This document shows positions 59,783 to 61,610 of a stretch of 61,610 nucleotides of DNA, in pieces; the stretch's first letter is position 1, and every line of letters starts with the position of its first letter. The stretch lies in NCBI GenBank assembly GCA_002293525.1, contig DBDJ01000063.1, positions 25,718-87,327 on the forward strand, given 5' to 3'. The stretch is from Lachnospiraceae bacterium UBA935 (lineage in GTDB: Bacteria > Bacillota > Clostridia > Lachnospirales > Lachnospiraceae). The notes below the pieces were generated by a model. The model saw nothing but the letters and a program-made list of their open reading frames with translations, ran no database searches and was not told the DNA's origin. Both the position numbers and the translations under genes were made by a program.

Positions 59783-60871
59783 ATGAAAAAGAAGCGCATA
59801 CTTAAAATGACCGGGCTGCTGCTGGCGACGATTCTGATTGCCGGAGCGAGTTCCGGTTGCCAAAACGCGGCTGGAAAGGCGGTGAGCGGTGGGGTCTCGG
59901 TCACTGTGCATGAAGCTGCGCATTCGCTTTTTTTTGCCCCCTTGTATGTGGCGATTGAAGAGGGTTATTTTGCGGAGGAAGGCATCGACCTGATCCTGAC
60001 GGCGGGAAACGGAGCCGCTCAGACGATGGACGCGGTACTGTCGGGTGCGGCAAATATCGGTTTCCTGAGCAGCGAGGCTTCCCTATATACATATATTGAC
60101 GGAACCGAGGATGCGGCAGTGAACTTTGCGCAGCTCACCCAGCGGGCCGGCGATTTCCTGGTATCCAGAAGGCCCATAGCCGGTGCGGTGTCGGATCCCG
60201 TCAAGGGAAAAGCTGCCGACGCAGGCTCTTCGTTTGGCAGTTTCACATGGGATATGCTGGCCGGCAGACAAGTGCTGGGCGGCCGGGCCGGCGAGATGCC
60301 GCAGGTAGTCCTGGAGTTTATCCTGAAGAAAAACGGGCTTGATCCGCTGGCTGATCTGACGATTACCCAGGATCATGAGTTCGGTTCCACGGCGGCGGCT
60401 TTTGCATCCGGACAGGGGGACTTTACGATAGAGCTTGAACCGCAGGCGACCTTGCTGGAGCAACAGGGAGCCGGCTATGTGGTCGCTTCCCTGGGAGAAG
60501 AGTCGGGCTATGTCCCCTACACGGCATTCTGTGCCAGAAACAGCTATATCACGATGCATCCGGATATTATCCAAGGTTTTACAACCGCAGTGCAAAGAGG
60601 CCTCGACTATGTCCATGCACACAGCCCCGAGGAAATCGCCGAGACGGTCGGCAGCCAGTTCCCCGAACTGGAACAGGAGACCCTGACTCTGATTATTTCC
60701 CGTTACTATGAGCAGGGAACCTGGAAGGAGGATCTGATTTTCAGTCAGGCTTCCTTTACGCTGCTGCAGAATCTCCTTGAAGAAGCCGGTACCCTCCCCC
60801 AGAGAGTGCCATATGAAGAACTGGTGACAACGGAGTTTGCCGAAGCAGCGACAGCTGGTCCTCTGGCATAA
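59783..60871 (+). CDS. NMT1/SsuA-type ABC substrate-binding lipoprotein
   Basis: A 362-residue solute-binding protein. A signal peptide with lipobox-like SSGC (Cys26) precedes SLFFAPLYVAIEEGYFAEEGIDLIL, the nitrate/sulfonate/taurine and thiamine-precursor binding signature. ANIGFLSSEASLYTY and PQVVLEFILKKNGLDPLADL fit the family. The ATG at 59783 has GGAG upstream; the ORF begins far earlier in non-coding repeat sequence. No permease or ATPase gene lies within the window on either side, so it is either an orphan or its partners lie elsewhere. Substrate unproved. Confidence 0.88.
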   Translation: MKKKRILKMTGLLLATILIAGASSGCQNAAGKAVSGGVSVTVHEAAHSLFFAPLYVAIEEGYFAEEGIDLILTAGNGAAQTMDAVLSGAANIGFLSSEASLYTYIDGTEDAAVNFAQLTQRAGDFLVSRRPIAGAVSDPVKGKAADAGSSFGSFTWDMLAGRQVLGGRAGEMPQVVLEFILKKNGLDPLADLTITQDHEFGSTAAAFASGQGDFTIELEPQATLLEQQGAGYVVASLGEESGYVPYTAFCARNSYITMHPDIIQGFTTAVQRGLDYVHAHSPEEIAETVGSQFPELEQETLTLIISRYYEQGTWKEDLIFSQASFTLLQNLLEEAGTLPQRVPYEELVTTEFAEAATAGPLA

Positions 60872-61022
60872 TTTCCGACGCCGGGACCGTGGTCAAAGAA
60901 TCCCAGTATTTCCCTAAAAAGCCATCCTCCTCTTTGTTACAGCAAACTTACCAGACGGTATTAAGCAGATGGCATGCAAAACCAGTGAAAACAGCTCGTA
61001 TCGAAAATAATTCGGTCATTTG

Positions 61023-61051
61023 TGGACATTTACCTATAAAACCGCTATAAT
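61023..61051 (+). promoter_or_regulatory. Promoter of the SPFH gene
   Basis: TGGACA (61023-61028) and a perfect TATAAT (61046-61051) are 17 bases apart, 47 bases before the ATG. Confidence 0.55.
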
Positions 61052-61098
61052 GAAAATATCGAAATTATTACGATAACTGATAACAGGAGGAAAACAAA

Positions 61099-61610
61099 AT
61101 GGGCTTGATAAAAGCGATCAAGGACACGATCGGCGGCGTCGTAGCGGATCAGTGGCGGGAGTATTTTTACTGTGATTCCCTGGAGGCCGATGTTCTGGTA
61201 ACAAAAGGACGGAAGCGCACCAGTGATAAAAGAAGCAGTAATTATAAGGCTGAGGACAATATTATCAGTAACGGCTCCATCGTAGCCGTGAACGAAGGTC
61301 AGTGCATGATGATCGTGGATCAGGGTAAAATAGTGGAATTTTGCGCGGAGGCCGGCGAGTTTACATATGATACTGCTTCTGAACCCAGTCTCCTTTATGG
61401 CAATCTGGGTGAAAACGTGAAACGTACCGCCGGTACGCTGGTCAAGCGGTTTACCTTTGGCGGAGATACGGCCAAGGATCAACGTGTCTATTATTTCAAT
61501 ACCAAGGAGATCATCGGCAATAAATACGGCACCGCCAATCCGGTTCCTTTCCGGGTAGTAGATCATAACATCGGCTTGGACATTGATATTTCCATCCGGT
61601 GCAACGGGGA
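61099..61610 (+). CDS. SPFH-domain protein, cut by the window end
   Basis: An open frame from ATG 61099 (behind AGGAGG) to the end of the window, at least 170 residues. It reads GLIKAIKDTIGGVVADQWREYF, DVLVTKGRK, IVAVNEGQCMMIVDQGKIVEF and ends in HNIGLDIDISIRCNG. This matches the SPFH/YdjI-type proteins of Firmicutes (sometimes annotated virion-core-like), which associate with membranes and stress systems. The rest is outside the window. Confidence 0.8.
   Translation, partial: MGLIKAIKDTIGGVVADQWREYFYCDSLEADVLVTKGRKRTSDKRSSNYKAEDNIISNGSIVAVNEGQCMMIVDQGKIVEFCAEAGEFTYDTASEPSLLYGNLGENVKRTAGTLVKRFTFGGDTAKDQRVYYFNTKEIIGNKYGTANPVPFRVVDHNIGLDIDISIRCNG

Overview
The window looks like chromosome of a Gram-positive anaerobe of the Clostridia, most likely Lachnospiraceae. 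Evidence: strong Shine-Dalgarno sites, the cysS-mrnC-rlmB-sigH housekeeping order, a T-box leader, an ECF vitamin-type transporter, BlaI/M56 regulation, and families I associate with Lachnospiraceae (DUF5716, DUF5717, DUF6033, DUF1836). No phage, plasmid, CRISPR array or intact transposase was seen. Base composition is mixed, with one strikingly AT-rich block at about 7.3-10.5 kb.

Layout. 0.3-1.7 kb: secreted GH25 lysozyme with wall-binding repeats, followed by decayed gene ends. 2.3-6.3 kb: BlaI repressor, M56 membrane protease and a three-gene ABC exporter, with BlaI-type operators before the repressor and before the ABC genes. 6.4-7.1 kb: CmpB-like membrane protein. 7.1-10.5 kb: AT-rich island with a 52-residue secreted peptide, two MacB/FtsX-like permeases and an ATPase. 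10.8-18.4 kb: four-gene cluster of a giant DUF5717 protein, an Hsp70/actin-fold DUF5716 protein, a TPR-like protein and a membrane coiled-coil protein. 18.6-23.9 kb: polar amino acid ABC transporter, a PurF homologue without its nucleophile cysteine, a CPBP protease and QueH. 24-25.7 kb: VOC protein, tRNA-Met, tRNA-Val and a class I glutamine amidotransferase-like hydrolase. 25.8-31.1 kb: IspF, then a T-box-controlled cysteine block (cysE, cysS) running into mrnC, rlmB and sigH. 31.2-36.2 kb: RND exporter with a huge coiled-coil insertion plus its TetR regulator behind a clear operator. 36.5-40.1 kb: tRNA-Thr, beta-phosphoglucomutase-like HAD and a secreted C1 protease. 40.4-47.9 kb: MITE-like element, TlyA-type methyltransferase, isochorismatase-like hydrolase, ECF transporter (S, T, fused A-A), DUF6033 and malic enzyme. 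48-51 kb: a ribosome-protection-type GTPase fused to a YacP/Rae1 NYN endoribonuclease. 51.1-57 kb: cold-shock protein, degenerate M23 protein, YerC, DUF1836, a permuted-papain protein and an ECF sigma operon. 57.2-61.6 kb: Rossmann-methyltransferase, ferredoxin-type aldo/keto reductase, orphan NMT1-like binding protein and the start of an SPFH protein.

Most notable: the GTPase-Rae1 fusion (yacP is absent from its usual place between rlmB and sigH), the DUF5716/5717 cluster, the peptide-exporter island, the PurF paralogue without a glutaminase active site, and a family of short interspersed palindromic repeats plus minisatellites that gather at stop codons.
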